DNA of 45,507 bases from Spirochaetales bacterium (GCA_016929065.1 JAFGJO010000004.1:1-45507), one strand, 5' to 3'; shown: positions 25,492 through 34,822, counted from the stretch's first letter. The notes: generated by a model from the letters alone, not told the origin. A program made the numbers and translations.

Positions 25492-26652
25492 TTATCGCGA
25501 TACCTCAGGTATGATCGCCCCGTTGCTGTTCACCTGGGGAATCACTTCGGGTACCATGAATCCGAATTTCCGGTAAAATTTCAAGCGGTAGTCTTTTATC
25601 CAGATCGCAAAGGCGGTGGATGGATCTTTAAAAACATGAAGCCGTTCATACAGCCTGAAAACCGTGATCTCCCTGCACCAGTTGCACAGACGGTTGGTCA
25701 CCCGCAGATTACCGTTTCCGCCATAAACCTGTGCATTATCTTTGGTGCCATTCATCAGACATTTGGCCTCTGAGTGGTACCCATTGATTGCGTTGCCGTA
25801 TATACCAACCACCCCGCCGACATCCTTGTTTATTTCACCGCCGGCAAACAAATGACGCCAGGGGACGGTCCTGTAATCCGGGTCTTTAACGACATTGTAC
25901 AAAAATCGTGATGTCTCTGACTGCGCATTGGCAATGAGATCGTTACCGGGATTTTCGGCAAGGTACTCATCCCCCAGACGCGCGAAAGCGTGCAGAAATT
26001 CATGGGGACGATTATGGGAAATCGCAGTGGAAAGAAGTTGTTTGTTGTTCTGCGGGTTAGCCAGCCGGCGGCTGCACCCTGAATAACCCGACCGATCAAG
26101 TTGAGGATCATAAGTGAGGATGACGACAATCAGGTTCATATTGAGATACCCGGTAATACCTCCGGGAGGATAAAAATCATCCCTGAGTATATTCGTTTTT
26201 CGTCCAATTTCCCAGACTTTCCGGGCTGCTTCATCAAACTCAAGAACAAGCTCTCCGGATGCATCCACGGTAATGCCAAACGCCGTCTGTTTTTTCCCGC
26301 CCCCTTTCACGACATGTTCCTTCGAGGCAGTGTTATACTGCCAAACGACAAATGCGTTCTTGAAAGACAAAAACGGCTCCACGACGCTGGTTTCATTCAT
26401 CCAGGTTTCGACATCACGGTCAAATTTTTTATTGTCAAGATCTTCCTGTGTATAACCCTCCGGCAGGATGAGGATGTTCAGGAGCTTTTGTTCCGGGATT
26501 GTTATCTGGCCGCCGGTTTTAATATCATAAATCGATCCGTCACCTTTATAAACAGGGATCAGTTCCACAGGCGCGCTGTTGACCGGCAAAAGGCTACACT
26601 GAAAAAACTGAAAGAGTAACATCATTAGAAAATAGCGCACATACAGCTTCAT
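25492..26652 (-). CDS. M64 family metallopeptidase (IgA peptidase-like), secreted
   Basis: A 386-aa zinc peptidase with the motif HEFLHAFARLGDEY (HExxH plus the downstream D), and family segments NILILPEGYTQEDL near the N-terminus and CLMNGT...CNWCREI near the C-terminus. The N-terminus is a signal sequence with a Cys after FFQ, so it may be a lipoprotein. M64 enzymes include IgA peptidases, but most members are from environmental bacteria and their substrates are unknown, so no host role is implied. The upstream ATG at 26667 is the first part of the GGAGG ribosome site for the ATG at 26652, which decides the start. Confidence 0.85.
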   Translation of the reverse strand: MKLYVRYFLMMLLFQFFQCSLLPVNSAPVELIPVYKGDGSIYDIKTGGQITIPEQKLLNILILPEGYTQEDLDNKKFDRDVETWMNETSVVEPFLSFKNAFVVWQYNTASKEHVVKGGGKKQTAFGITVDASGELVLEFDEAARKVWEIGRKTNILRDDFYPPGGITGYLNMNLIVVILTYDPQLDRSGYSGCSRRLANPQNNKQLLSTAISHNRPHEFLHAFARLGDEYLAENPGNDLIANAQSETSRFLYNVVKDPDYRTVPWRHLFAGGEINKDVGGVVGIYGNAINGYHSEAKCLMNGTKDNAQVYGGNGNLRVTNRLCNWCREITVFRLYERLHVFKDPSTAFAIWIKDYRLKFYRKFGFMVPEVIPQVNSNGAIIPEVSR

Positions 26653-26935
26653 GCATTGGGCCTCCATACTGCATTTGTCGTCAATAAGAGTCTATTCTTT
26701 TTTTTCAGTATTTCAACAACAAATTTATTAAACGGAAAAACACACGGCATTCAGTCAGGAAATGCAGGACTTTTCACGGGATGGAGGCGCAGAACTGCTC
26801 TGGAGTTGCAGATGTCATAATCCTGGCATGGAAAAACCAAAATTGAGGAGAAGGCTGTCAAAAAATTACACTTGATTTCAGGCCATTCCGTATCTTCCGC
26901 AATAGCTGCGAAAAGCTTGATCGATTTTCCGGCAC

Positions 26936-27427
26936 CTACTGGTTTTCATACCGTTCAATTTTATCATTCTGAAAAATGAGTTCTATCCCCGCATCAGCGA
27001 ACATCTGCTCCGATTCTTCGCCAGAATGATATTTTTTTTCGCAGACAACTCTTGTTATCCCGCAGCTGATGATCAGCATCGCACATGTCCTGCAGGGAGT
27101 CATTTTGCAGTACAGCGTTGCCCCTTCGATGGAAACACCGGTTTTCGCGGCCTGGCAGATAGCATTCTGTTCTGCGTGGATGGTCCGCACGCAATGCTGG
27201 GAAATATTGCCGTCTCCGTGAATAATCTTTTTCAGCTGATGCCCGACCTCATCGCAATGGGGAAGCCCGGGAGGAGATCCTACATACCCGGTCACCAAAA
27301 TCTGTTTGTTCCGTGTAATAATACAACCGCTTTTTCCGCGGTCGCAGGTGGCCCGCTGTGCAACGGTCCTGGTAATCTCCATAAAATACTCGTCCCAAGA
27401 GGGTCTGGTATAGGAATTATCTGACAT
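26936..27427 (-). CDS. dCMP deaminase
   Basis: Zinc-dependent deaminase converting dCMP to dUMP for thymidylate synthesis. The cytidine/deoxycytidylate deaminase zinc motif is present as HAEQNAI (H84, catalytic E86) and TPCRTC (C112, C115). The N-terminal SWDEYFMEI-like stretch (PSWDEYFMEITR) and the insert SPPGLPHCDE (with extra His/Cys) are typical of ComEB/dCMP deaminases. Length 163 aa is usual. GGAG precedes the ATG. It lies 52 bases after the SDR gene and could be read from the same transcript. Confidence 0.9.
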   Translation of the reverse strand: MSDNSYTRPSWDEYFMEITRTVAQRATCDRGKSGCIITRNKQILVTGYVGSPPGLPHCDEVGHQLKKIIHGDGNISQHCVRTIHAEQNAICQAAKTGVSIEGATLYCKMTPCRTCAMLIISCGITRVVCEKKYHSGEESEQMFADAGIELIFQNDKIERYENQ

Positions 27428-27479
27428 AATTACTCCTGTTGTTTTTCAGTTCCTGATAAAGATATTCTACTTTTCTGTT

Positions 27480-28247
27480 TCAGGCAACATAAACCCCGCC
27501 GTTAATATCAAGGCTGATACCGGTAATAAAACCGTTATACTCGGATGCAAGGAATCCCACCGCCCGGGCAACGTCCCCGCAGGTTCCTGCCCTGCCGACC
27601 GGAATATTTTCTATAATGGCCTTCTGTTTTTCCTTTGGGGTATGGATCTCATGAAACCGTGATCCAAGGATCAATCCCGGACATACCGAATTTGCCCTGA
27701 TGCCGTAAACCGCTTCCTGTTTTGCCAGTGTACGGGTAAAACTGATAATCGCGCCTTTACTCGCCGCATAGGCAACAGCTCCGGCACCGCCGGATTCCCG
27801 TCCTGCGAGTGAAGAAAGATTAATCACACTCGCGCCGCTTGCTTTCCGCAGCAGCGGAAGCAGGTCGCGGGTAAGCAGCATCATGGATTCTAGATTCACT
27901 GCCATTGTTTTTTGAATAAATGCAAGCGGCATCGATTCGAATGGTGTCCGCTTGATCATATCACCAGCATTGTTTACCAGGATATCCAGTACAGACGGGG
28001 AACGTTTCGATGCGGTAAAATCCGCAAGCTTTTTTACCTCATCTTCCCTGGTGAGATCAGCACCGAAACAGGAAGCCCTGCCATTGTTTTTCTGTATTTC
28101 ATCAGCAAGTTCTTCTGCTTCTTTTTGGCTGGAATGATAATGCACAATGACATCCGCTCCAAGCGATGTAAGTTCAAGACTGATCGCCCGGCCTATGCCG
28201 GAAGCTCCGCCGGTTACCAAGGCAAGTTTGCCATTCAGATTGTTCAT
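27480..28247 (-). CDS. Short-chain dehydrogenase/reductase (FabG-like)
   Basis: NAD(P)-dependent oxidoreductase, 255 aa. The Rossmann glycine motif is TGGASGIG (~12), the central NNAG motif is present (LVNNAGD), catalytic Ser is in INLSSLAG and the YxxxK pair is YAASKGA. The C-terminus GFITGISLDINGGVYVA is typical of classical SDRs of the 3-oxoacyl-ACP reductase/glucose dehydrogenase type. The substrate is unknown. GAGG precedes the ATG. Only 18 bases separate it from the lipoprotein gene upstream, so the two form an operon. Confidence 0.88.
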   Translation of the reverse strand: MNNLNGKLALVTGGASGIGRAISLELTSLGADVIVHYHSSQKEAEELADEIQKNNGRASCFGADLTREDEVKKLADFTASKRSPSVLDILVNNAGDMIKRTPFESMPLAFIQKTMAVNLESMMLLTRDLLPLLRKASGASVINLSSLAGRESGGAGAVAYAASKGAIISFTRTLAKQEAVYGIRANSVCPGLILGSRFHEIHTPKEKQKAIIENIPVGRAGTCGDVARAVGFLASEYNGFITGISLDINGGVYVA

Positions 28248-28265
28248 ATAAATTTCCTCATTACT

Positions 28266-28892
28266 TTATTTGATCGGCTCTTCATCAAAAATGCCGCTGA
28301 AACTGAATGAAGGAGACTCATTTTCCCAATACATATCATAATCATCATTGTTATGAATCAAAAAAATGCTGTAATTTTTAGTGTTGCTCTCCGGGGTGTC
28401 AACATGCATGGTTCGTATGGCCATATATTCTTTATCATAGGCAGCCACCCTTGCCTCATCTTCTTTAGTCTCTGGAATAAATGAATGACCCCTCGCCGGT
28501 CTCAAATGGCTCACCCCATGTTTTTTCGGCAATGCATCAAGCTTTTCCCACATAATGAAATTACTTTCATCGGCTGTGCATAGCTGTTCTTTTGTCCAAC
28601 GGGGAACAAACACGATTCGTATGACGTAATGACCCTGCCAGCCGGTCTCTTTCACAAAAGCTTCGTACTCCGCCTTTGTCATTGCCGGCAGACTTGTTCC
28701 ATAATAAAACCAGCACATCTCTTTACTCGTCAGAATTATCTCATTTTTATTCTGTGCGATGGTATACCATTTTTCAACAGCCGCAGCCAGCCTTTCATAC
28801 TCTGCTTTGGAAATAAGTGATGGTGGAGCTGATGCACAGCCTGCAACAAAATATATAACAAGTACCAGACATAATATTCTTTGATACTTCAT
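28266..28892 (-). CDS. Lipoprotein of unknown function
   Basis: I do not recognise the family. The 208-aa protein begins MKYQRILCLVLVIYFVAGC with a clear lipobox (VAGC, Cys19), so it should be anchored to a membrane on the outer side. The mature part is mixed alpha/beta, with a Trp/Tyr-rich region around EMCWFYYGTSLPAMTKAEY and an acidic C-terminus. The frame is open back to 28979, but AAGGAG lies 6 bases before the ATG at 28892. The promoter region carries a palindrome at 28960-28974. It leads an operon with the SDR gene. Confidence 0.7.
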   Translation of the reverse strand: MKYQRILCLVLVIYFVAGCASAPPSLISKAEYERLAAAVEKWYTIAQNKNEIILTSKEMCWFYYGTSLPAMTKAEYEAFVKETGWQGHYVIRIVFVPRWTKEQLCTADESNFIMWEKLDALPKKHGVSHLRPARGHSFIPETKEDEARVAAYDKEYMAIRTMHVDTPESNTKNYSIFLIHNNDDYDMYWENESPSFSFSGIFDEEPIK

Positions 28893-28959
28893 CATCAGCT
28901 CCTTCAGACAAATATGAATAAAGCTTAGTTTTAAAAAGGAACTCCTGTCAAGTAATTTG

Positions 28960-28974
28960 AATGGTAATACCATT
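28960..28974. promoter_or_regulatory. 15-bp palindrome, FadR/GntR-type operator candidate
   Basis: AATGGTAATACCATT is a perfect palindrome with one central base. Its core TGGTAATACCA (28962-28972) has the TGGTNNNACCA form bound by FadR-subfamily GntR regulators. Just downstream on the minus strand is TTGACA (28951-28946), a likely -35 element of the lipoprotein-SDR operon, although a good -10 is not obvious. The AEC transporter promoter is 50 bases away on the other strand, so both could be controlled. No GntR gene lies in the window. Confidence 0.45.
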
Positions 28975-29024
28975 ATCATCTGTATTATTCAAATAAAATC
29001 CGGTTTACCGCCTGCATGCCGGTA

Positions 29025-29053
29025 TTGCCGATCCGGCGCATCTCCTCTATAAT
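29025..29053 (+). promoter_or_regulatory. Promoter of the AEC transporter, leaderless start
   Basis: TTGCCG (29025-29030), 17-base spacer and a perfect TATAAT (29048-29053) end 7 bases before the ATG at 29061, so transcription should begin at or next to the start codon. There is no ribosome site. Confidence 0.6.
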
Positions 29054-29060
29054 CCCCTGC

Positions 29061-30053
29061 ATGGAACATCTATTATATGCAGTCAATTCCGTCGTTCCCT
29101 CATTTTTGATCATTGCGCTTGGATTTGTGCTGAAACGAATCGGTGTTATTACCGAAGAGTTCATCAAACTCACTTCAAAGTTTGTTTTTCTTGTGTGTAT
29201 TCCAAGCCTTGTGTTTATCAATATATCAAAATCAAATTTCTATCAGATATTCTCGGGAATCGAAGCGGGAATTGTGGTCGGGTCAATAATTCTGGTTTTT
29301 ATTATTGCCTGGATACTGTCCTTTCTCTTTGTGAAAGACCGCAAGGGCCAGGGAGCATTTATTCAGGGCGCCTTTCGCTCCAATTTTGCCATCATCGGGC
29401 TCGCGGTGATGAATAGCGCATTTCCCCTCACCGGCAGTGCACATGGAGCCATCCTTCTGGCATTTGCGCTCCCTGCATATAATATTCTCTCGATTGTCGC
29501 ATTAAGTTATTTTGGACTGGAAGAGCAAAAAACAAATCCCAAAAAAGTTCTCTTTGAAATAATCAGAAATCCCCTGATTATTGCGGTAGTCTGCGCCTTG
29601 CCGTTTGCCTTGTTTCGTGAACCGCTCGCGGCGCTGAACGCCCAGCCGGGAATCAGCAATGTCACCAGCATCTTCGACAACGCAATCAGTCTTCTTGCAG
29701 GTATCGCACTCCCGCTTTCTCTGGTGGGAATCGGCGGAACACTCCGGTTTTCCCGCGAAGGAAAATCAATCGTTCCCGCAGTCCTGGCAACTACTTTAAA
29801 AGTACTGTTCGCCCCTGTCCTGGTTATTATTGCCGCTCTTTTTTTTGGGATCAAAGGCGAAGCACTTGGAATTCTGTTTATTCTCTCGGCCTGTCCCACC
29901 GCAGTTGCATCATTCAGTATGGCCGAAGCTATGGGAAGCGACCGGGAGCTGGCAGCAGAAATTATCGTTCTTACTACCGTTGTATCGGTTTTTACCCTGT
30001 CGGCCGGGCTAGCAGTCCTGGCCGGGATGGGACTGATTACCCCGGGGGTATAA
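29061..30053 (+). CDS. AEC family transporter (auxin efflux carrier-like permease)
   Basis: Cytoplasmic-membrane transporter of 330 aa with about ten hydrophobic helices in the two-fold five-helix pattern of the AEC family. Typical segments are SVVPSFLIIALGFVLKRIG at the N-terminus, FRSNFAIIGLAVMNS (~112) and LSACPTAVASFSMAEAMG (~285), which holds the second conserved crossover region. Family members move organic acids such as malate or malonate. The frame opens at 29016, but that ATG lies ahead of the promoter; the ATG at 29061 matches the family start. Confidence 0.87.
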   Translation: MEHLLYAVNSVVPSFLIIALGFVLKRIGVITEEFIKLTSKFVFLVCIPSLVFINISKSNFYQIFSGIEAGIVVGSIILVFIIAWILSFLFVKDRKGQGAFIQGAFRSNFAIIGLAVMNSAFPLTGSAHGAILLAFALPAYNILSIVALSYFGLEEQKTNPKKVLFEIIRNPLIIAVVCALPFALFREPLAALNAQPGISNVTSIFDNAISLLAGIALPLSLVGIGGTLRFSREGKSIVPAVLATTLKVLFAPVLVIIAALFFGIKGEALGILFILSACPTAVASFSMAEAMGSDRELAAEIIVLTTVVSVFTLSAGLAVLAGMGLITPGV

Positions 30054-30195
30054 TTTATTACTATTGATAATTGAAAAAAGTTTTCGATTACAACCTGCTG
30101 CATGGCCGTCCGGCTTCTATCAAGACTCCATCGGACATTTCCATTAAAATCAACATCAATGTACTTCCGCTCCCGTACGATGCATCTCCGACAAT

Positions 30196-30224
30196 TTGAC
30201 AGGTAATGATTAGTACAATATAAT
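30196..30224 (+). promoter_or_regulatory. Perfect-consensus sigma70 promoter, leaderless histidine kinase start
   Basis: TTGACA (30196-30201), a 17-base spacer and TATAAT (30219-30224) match the consensus at all twelve positions. The ATG follows the -10 element by 10 bases and no ribosome site is present. The rest of 30054-30195 holds nothing I recognise. Confidence 0.7.
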
Positions 30225-30234
30225 TACCCTCACC

Positions 30235-31569
30235 ATGAAAAACCGTACCAGCCTGATCAAAAGATTTTTCGTATCATTTCTGGAGATATCAGAACCGGAT
30301 CATGCCCGGGCCCGTAAAAAACTGGCAATGAAACTGATCTATATTATGGCTTCAAGTTTTTCCGTCATATTCGGGATCAATGCCTGGCGCACGGGCTCCC
30401 TGCCTGTATTCATTGCCATTCTTGGATTGGTAGCGTCAATGATCTTTGTCATCGTATATTATATGATCACCCGGAATATCAATAACAGTTCGCGAATCCT
30501 TATCCTGGGTGTTGCCCTCTATTTTTTATTTCTCTATTTTACCGGCGGCTCAGACAATTCCGGGTACCTCTGGCAATATGTCCTTCCCCTCTCTGCCCTC
30601 TTTTTGGAAGGGCTCGTGACGGGTACTATTATCGCTCTTGTCTATTTTTTAATCCTTGTCCTGGCGGTGTGCATTCCTGGTTTTCCGTTTTTCAGCGCAG
30701 CATATGACCCTGCCACCCTGGCCAGATTTTTCGGTTCCCTGGGCGCAGTGATCACCCTCGGTATTATCTTTGAACTGGTCTGGAATAAAACAAATTCCCT
30801 GCTCAAACAAAAAAATGCTGAATTGGAGCAAACAGTCGGGATATTGGAAAATACAAAAGGAGCACTGGAAAGAAGCAACAGGGAGTTGGAGGAATTCGCC
30901 TATATCGCCTCCCATGATCTGAATGAACCATTGCGCAAAGTCAAAGTATTCAGCGAAAAACTGCTTGCAGAATACAGTGATGCAATTGGGGAAAAGGGAA
31001 AAGATTATCTGGCACGCATGCAGAACGCCAACCAGCATATGTCGGAACTGCTGCACGGACTTTTAACCTATTCAAGAGTCTCCACCAGTTCAATATCCTT
31101 TGAAAGCACCGATATGAACATTGTGGTCAAGGAAGTGCTTGCTGATCTCGAGATCAAAATCCATGAACTTGCCGCCCAGGTAACAGTTACCCAGTTACCT
31201 GTAATAATGGCGGACCGGCTCCAGATGCGGCAATTAATGCAAAACCTGATCAGCAATGCATTGAAATATCACCAGGCGGGGATACCACCGACAATTTTTA
31301 TTTCCAGGAACCCAAATCCGGAAAAAAATTCAGGGCGTAATCCGAATTCGTGGCAGCACGAAATTATCGTCAGGGATAACGGCATCGGCTTTGATGAAAA
31401 ACACCGGGAAAAAATATTTGAGTTATTCACCCGGCTGGTTGGGAAAAGTGAATATGAAGGTTCCGGAATTGGTTTGACAATATGTAAAAAAATTGTCGAG
31501 AGGCACAACGGGTCGATTGCTGTTTCCAGTACACCCGGCCACGGTTCGACCTTTATGATCCGGTTATGA
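30235..31569 (+). CDS. Orphan membrane sensor histidine kinase
   Basis: About six membrane helices (residues ~34-182) form the input region, with only short loops outside, so the signal may be sensed in the membrane. A coiled coil (~186-220) leads to the HisKA motif FAYIASHDLNEPLRKV, with His227 as phosphoacceptor. The ATPase domain has the N box NLISNALKYH, G1 VRDNGIGFD and G2 GSGIGLTICKKI. The HxLNEPLR type is common in phytochrome-like and multi-sensor kinases. No response regulator is encoded next to it, so its partner lies elsewhere. Length 444 aa. Confidence 0.9.
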   Translation: MKNRTSLIKRFFVSFLEISEPDHARARKKLAMKLIYIMASSFSVIFGINAWRTGSLPVFIAILGLVASMIFVIVYYMITRNINNSSRILILGVALYFLFLYFTGGSDNSGYLWQYVLPLSALFLEGLVTGTIIALVYFLILVLAVCIPGFPFFSAAYDPATLARFFGSLGAVITLGIIFELVWNKTNSLLKQKNAELEQTVGILENTKGALERSNRELEEFAYIASHDLNEPLRKVKVFSEKLLAEYSDAIGEKGKDYLARMQNANQHMSELLHGLLTYSRVSTSSISFESTDMNIVVKEVLADLEIKIHELAAQVTVTQLPVIMADRLQMRQLMQNLISNALKYHQAGIPPTIFISRNPNPEKNSGRNPNSWQHEIIVRDNGIGFDEKHREKIFELFTRLVGKSEYEGSGIGLTICKKIVERHNGSIAVSSTPGHGSTFMIRL

Positions 31570-31705
31570 TTGAATCACACGTTCTCCTCTTTGCTGAATC
31601 TAAACGCTGCATTGAATATTTTTCTGAAACACAATATCTTAAAAAGCAAAAAATACACTATTGCCATTGGGGCTGCATTAATAAAAATTCAAAATGAAAA
31701 ATAGT

Positions 31706-33385
31706 TTAAGAATTCCAGGCAGCTGCCAACATGAACACCAGCACCGCATTCCAGTTAATGGCTACTTCATTTGACGCGAAACTCGCGGTAACATCCGTAT
31801 ATGCCCTTGCGGGTTCCTCACGAAGGTAATTGGCCTTCCCGTCCTGCATGTCTTTGTTCGGACCGCCGACAAGGAATCCCGGAACAGGTTCCTTTATGGT
31901 GTCTCCCGCACTCGGCCGGTGATGAATGAACATCGGGGATACTTTTCCGAATCCGGTGACAAAACAATACCCGGTCGGATTTTTTCCGAAAATATAATCA
32001 AGGAATAACGGCAGCGCGTCCCTGTATTGTTGTTCCTGATTAATCCGAGAGGCAACCGCAACAGTCATTCCGTAATTGAGCAGAACACTGTTTGAGCCCC
32101 AGATAAAATCACTTTGAAGCATCGGGATGGAAAAAACATTCGTTTCCATTCGATGTAAAATTATATCCGAGAATTCGATCAAGGCTCTTTGTGCATAATT
32201 AAAAATTGCACTATCGAATTTGTCCTCGTTATGCACCACTTCGAAAAAAGCAAAGTTTGCAATATCATCCCAGGCAGCAGGTTTTTCGATTGAAAATGAT
32301 TGTATATTCTCTTTCACATAATCACCGTATTTTTTATTTTCTGTCGAAAGATACAATTCAACCGCAGCGGTCAAAAACTCATCGGCATAGCTCCTGTCGC
32401 CGTACAACCCGGTGCCGCCGCCCTCATCAGGGGCCGGGATATCAGGATGCATTTCCGCCCATTGATAAGCGCTAACAGCACTTTTTCTACAGTCAGCTGA
32501 ATAATCAGGATACCATGGACGAAGAAAACTTCCCGCTTTGGCCATAACCGCCGCAAAGTTGAGAGCAGAAGTTGTCGATTTTCCAATGACATACCGCTTC
32601 AGATGATCTGCTTCCGGTCTTATCATCCCCGGAAACTGCTTCGGCCCTATTTTAAAAAACACTCCTCCATCCCCATCCTGCATCGTTTTCAGCCAATCAA
32701 GCTCGTATTTCATTTCAATAACGATATCAGGGACAGAGGAAAGTTCCGATTTCGGTATATTCAATGCAAGATCAAGGATATGCGGACATAATTCACAGGA
32801 CATCAGCATTGTAAGCAGAGTGATTCCGGCATTTACTGTGTACTTGCCGTAATCTCCTGCATCGTACCAGCCGCCTGGAGAATCAAGTGTCCCCATTCTA
32901 TTCATGCTTTCATGAAATTTGAGGTTCACATCGGGATGACCCGCTTCCCGCGCCCATTTGCCCGCATATGCTTCCGGCAGTTTTTCCGAACAGCGCTGAT
33001 AATAATATGACTTTATCCCAGCTTTCAGCGCATCGGTGAATATATCGTCTTTTATAACAAACACAGAAGATTCCGCCTGCCCGCATTTTATAGTATAGCT
33101 CCCGGGCCGGGTCACTTCAGAGAAAACACCTTTTGCGAACTTTTCACTGCCTGCCGGTTCCCATTTTTTTTCCGCCTCAAGTGTCCCGGTAAATACTATT
33201 TGCCCTGATTCAGCATCGAGTACGTCAAACTGACGGAATGAGGGGTTTTCCACAACAAATTCTTTTACAGAAGAGGGAATATACCCAAGCTGATTTACAC
33301 AAAGCCTCATTTCTTCCTCCGTCCCCGAGTTAACGCATGCATACAATTCAATCATTGCACAGAGTACAATAATCAGATACCTCAT
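31706..33385 (-). CDS. Glycoside hydrolase family 9 lipoprotein (endoglucanase-like)
   Basis: Predicted beta-1,4-glucanase displayed on the cell envelope, 559 aa. A signal sequence ends LYAC (Cys17), followed by the immunoglobulin-like CelD N-terminal domain (~25-110, starting RLCVNQLGY) and the (alpha/alpha)6 catalytic domain. The nucleophile-water Asp pair is in WYDAGDYGKYTVNAG (D175, D178), the proton donor in NEVAINWNAVLV (E540), and NPTGYCFVTGFG with HHRPS completes the family pattern. The frame extends to 33844, but that part is the mirror of the MFS gene. GGAGG is spaced correctly only for the ATG at 33385. Exo-acting or glucosaminidase GH9 members are possible alternatives. Confidence 0.88.
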   Translation of the reverse strand: MRYLIIVLCAMIELYACVNSGTEEEMRLCVNQLGYIPSSVKEFVVENPSFRQFDVLDAESGQIVFTGTLEAEKKWEPAGSEKFAKGVFSEVTRPGSYTIKCGQAESSVFVIKDDIFTDALKAGIKSYYYQRCSEKLPEAYAGKWAREAGHPDVNLKFHESMNRMGTLDSPGGWYDAGDYGKYTVNAGITLLTMLMSCELCPHILDLALNIPKSELSSVPDIVIEMKYELDWLKTMQDGDGGVFFKIGPKQFPGMIRPEADHLKRYVIGKSTTSALNFAAVMAKAGSFLRPWYPDYSADCRKSAVSAYQWAEMHPDIPAPDEGGGTGLYGDRSYADEFLTAAVELYLSTENKKYGDYVKENIQSFSIEKPAAWDDIANFAFFEVVHNEDKFDSAIFNYAQRALIEFSDIILHRMETNVFSIPMLQSDFIWGSNSVLLNYGMTVAVASRINQEQQYRDALPLFLDYIFGKNPTGYCFVTGFGKVSPMFIHHRPSAGDTIKEPVPGFLVGGPNKDMQDGKANYLREEPARAYTDVTASFASNEVAINWNAVLVFMLAAAWNS

Positions 33386-33430
33386 TTCCATCCTCCTGGT
33401 TGGTTTTCTATGGAAACTATCTAATTGGCT

Positions 33431-33458
33431 ATTATAGTGATTTTTTTTAAAACTGCAA
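33431..33458 (-). promoter_or_regulatory. Promoter of the GH9 gene
   Basis: TTGCAG (33458-33453), 16-base spacer and a perfect TATAAT (33436-33431) lie between the MFS stop and the GH9 start. The leader is about 40 bases and carries GGAGG. Confidence 0.55.
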
Positions 33459-33495
33459 AGCCATAGATAGTAATTTAGTTTTTTTATATATTCAT

Positions 33496-34728
33496 TCAGA
33501 TTTTCCGCTTTCCCAAAAAAATTACTGCCAACAGCAACAGCAATCCGACAACCGATACCCCCGATGCCACAATAAATGCATGGGAATAACTGCCCGCGGC
33601 TTTTGCGATCGCTCCTCCGACTACCGGCCCAATGGCCTGCCCGATCCCGAACAGAAACGTCATGGCGCCGAAACCAATCTGGACAGCTCCCGGCCCGAAC
33701 AAATCTCCGGCAGCAGCGGCCATAATTGCCGGGATGCTCCAGGCGGTAATGCCGTACAGCACTGCAGAAAAAACCAGCAATCCGGGTGAGCCGGAAAAAC
33801 CAAAAAGAAAAAACGCTCCTGCATGGATCGCATAGATAATACAAAGCGCCTGCTTCCGGCCTATCATGTCAGATACGAATCCCCATATAAAACCGCTTCC
33901 CACACTCACGATACCAACCAGGCTCCAAAGATTCCCGCTCTGTACCGGGGAGAATCCTGCATCTGCCTGAAGGTATACACCAAAGAAATGTGCAAAAATG
34001 ATATAGGCAAATCCAAAGAAAAAATAGAGTGTTCCGAACAGCCAGAGATTTGGATTTATAATCACATTAAGTATTCTTGCTTTTGGCTTTTGTTGTTGTT
34101 CATTATTATCAGGAGGAGACGCGGTGTCATTCAGGGAATTCTTTCTTAGAAAGACTGCGCCCAGAATAAAAATTACGAAAGTAATAATGCTAAAAAGCAC
34201 CCACGAGAGGCGAAAGCCTTCCGGGGTGAATGCGACTGCAAACCAGGGAACAACAATGCCCGATACTGCAAGCCCCAGACTTGAGCCGGTCACCGCAAAT
34301 CCCGATGCGATCCCCCGCCATTTTTTCGCAAACCATGTTGAAAGCAATGCCATGGCAACCACATTCGCACCGCCTGATCCAAGCCCCGTAAAAAACCTGC
34401 CAAGCAATAGCAGCCAGGAATTATTCACCAAACCGGTAACAAGCATGGAGAAGGCGACCAATAAAAGCGATACGGCAATGACAACACGCGGACTCGTCTT
34501 TGCCGCAATAATACCGCCCACAAGCGATGCGATCAGGTAGCCTGCAAGATTCGCGGTTCCAAGTGAACCGGCAAGGACCGGGTCAAAGTCAAAATGTTCC
34601 TGCATCAGCGGCAGGAGCATTGAAAACCCAAACCGCGCCAGTCCGATCGCGGCAAATACCGCCAGAATACAGACGATTAATATAACAAAGCGGTAAGGAT
34701 TTCTAAATGCAGAGTCATTTGGTTCCAT
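33496..34728 (-). CDS. Major facilitator superfamily transporter
   Basis: Twelve-helix cytoplasmic-membrane permease of 410 aa. The N-terminal helix carries IGLARFGFSMLLPLMQ, as in YbfB/YjiJ-type MFS proteins. The second half repeats the pattern with NLWSLVGIVSVGSGFIWGFVSDMIGRKQAL, whose GxxSDxxGRK is the MFS loop motif. A charged loop lies between helices 6 and 7 (residues ~190-205). The substrate cannot be told. There is no ribosome site; a promoter-like element ends 8 bases before the ATG. It lies upstream of the GH9 gene on the same strand, but GH9 has its own promoter. Confidence 0.87.
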   Translation of the reverse strand: MEPNDSAFRNPYRFVILIVCILAVFAAIGLARFGFSMLLPLMQEHFDFDPVLAGSLGTANLAGYLIASLVGGIIAAKTSPRVVIAVSLLLVAFSMLVTGLVNNSWLLLLGRFFTGLGSGGANVVAMALLSTWFAKKWRGIASGFAVTGSSLGLAVSGIVVPWFAVAFTPEGFRLSWVLFSIITFVIFILGAVFLRKNSLNDTASPPDNNEQQQKPKARILNVIINPNLWLFGTLYFFFGFAYIIFAHFFGVYLQADAGFSPVQSGNLWSLVGIVSVGSGFIWGFVSDMIGRKQALCIIYAIHAGAFFLFGFSGSPGLLVFSAVLYGITAWSIPAIMAAAAGDLFGPGAVQIGFGAMTFLFGIGQAIGPVVGGAIAKAAGSYSHAFIVASGVSVVGLLLLLAVIFLGKRKI

Positions 34729-34736
34729 GCTGCATC

Positions 34737-34765
34737 AGTATGAAATGATTTGATGGTTGTTGCAA
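34737..34765 (-). promoter_or_regulatory. Putative promoter giving a leaderless MFS transcript
   Basis: TTGCAA (34765-34760), 17-base spacer and CATACT (34742-34737) lie on the minus strand with an 8-base gap to the ATG at 34728. The hexamers are only moderate matches (4 of 6 each). Confidence 0.35.
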
Positions 34766-34822
34766 TACACTTTTTATTTCGTATAATTCAAAGGAGAAAG
34801 AGTGCGGAAAACCGGAGGGCCT

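Noticed and set aside
26653-26935. Possible gene in the gap between the dCMP deaminase and M64 genes
   Set aside because: No frame longer than about 60 codons with a ribosome site, and no recognisable protein or RNA motif.
30060-30195. Possible short coding remnant upstream of the histidine kinase
   Set aside because: Both strands have short open stretches, but none matched a family I recognise and none has a start signal.
33386-33844. N-terminal extension of the GH9 reading frame (153 extra codons)
   Set aside because: It lies over the 3' end of the MFS gene, has no export signal of its own, and GGAGG is correctly placed only for the ATG at 33385, which begins a lipoprotein signal.
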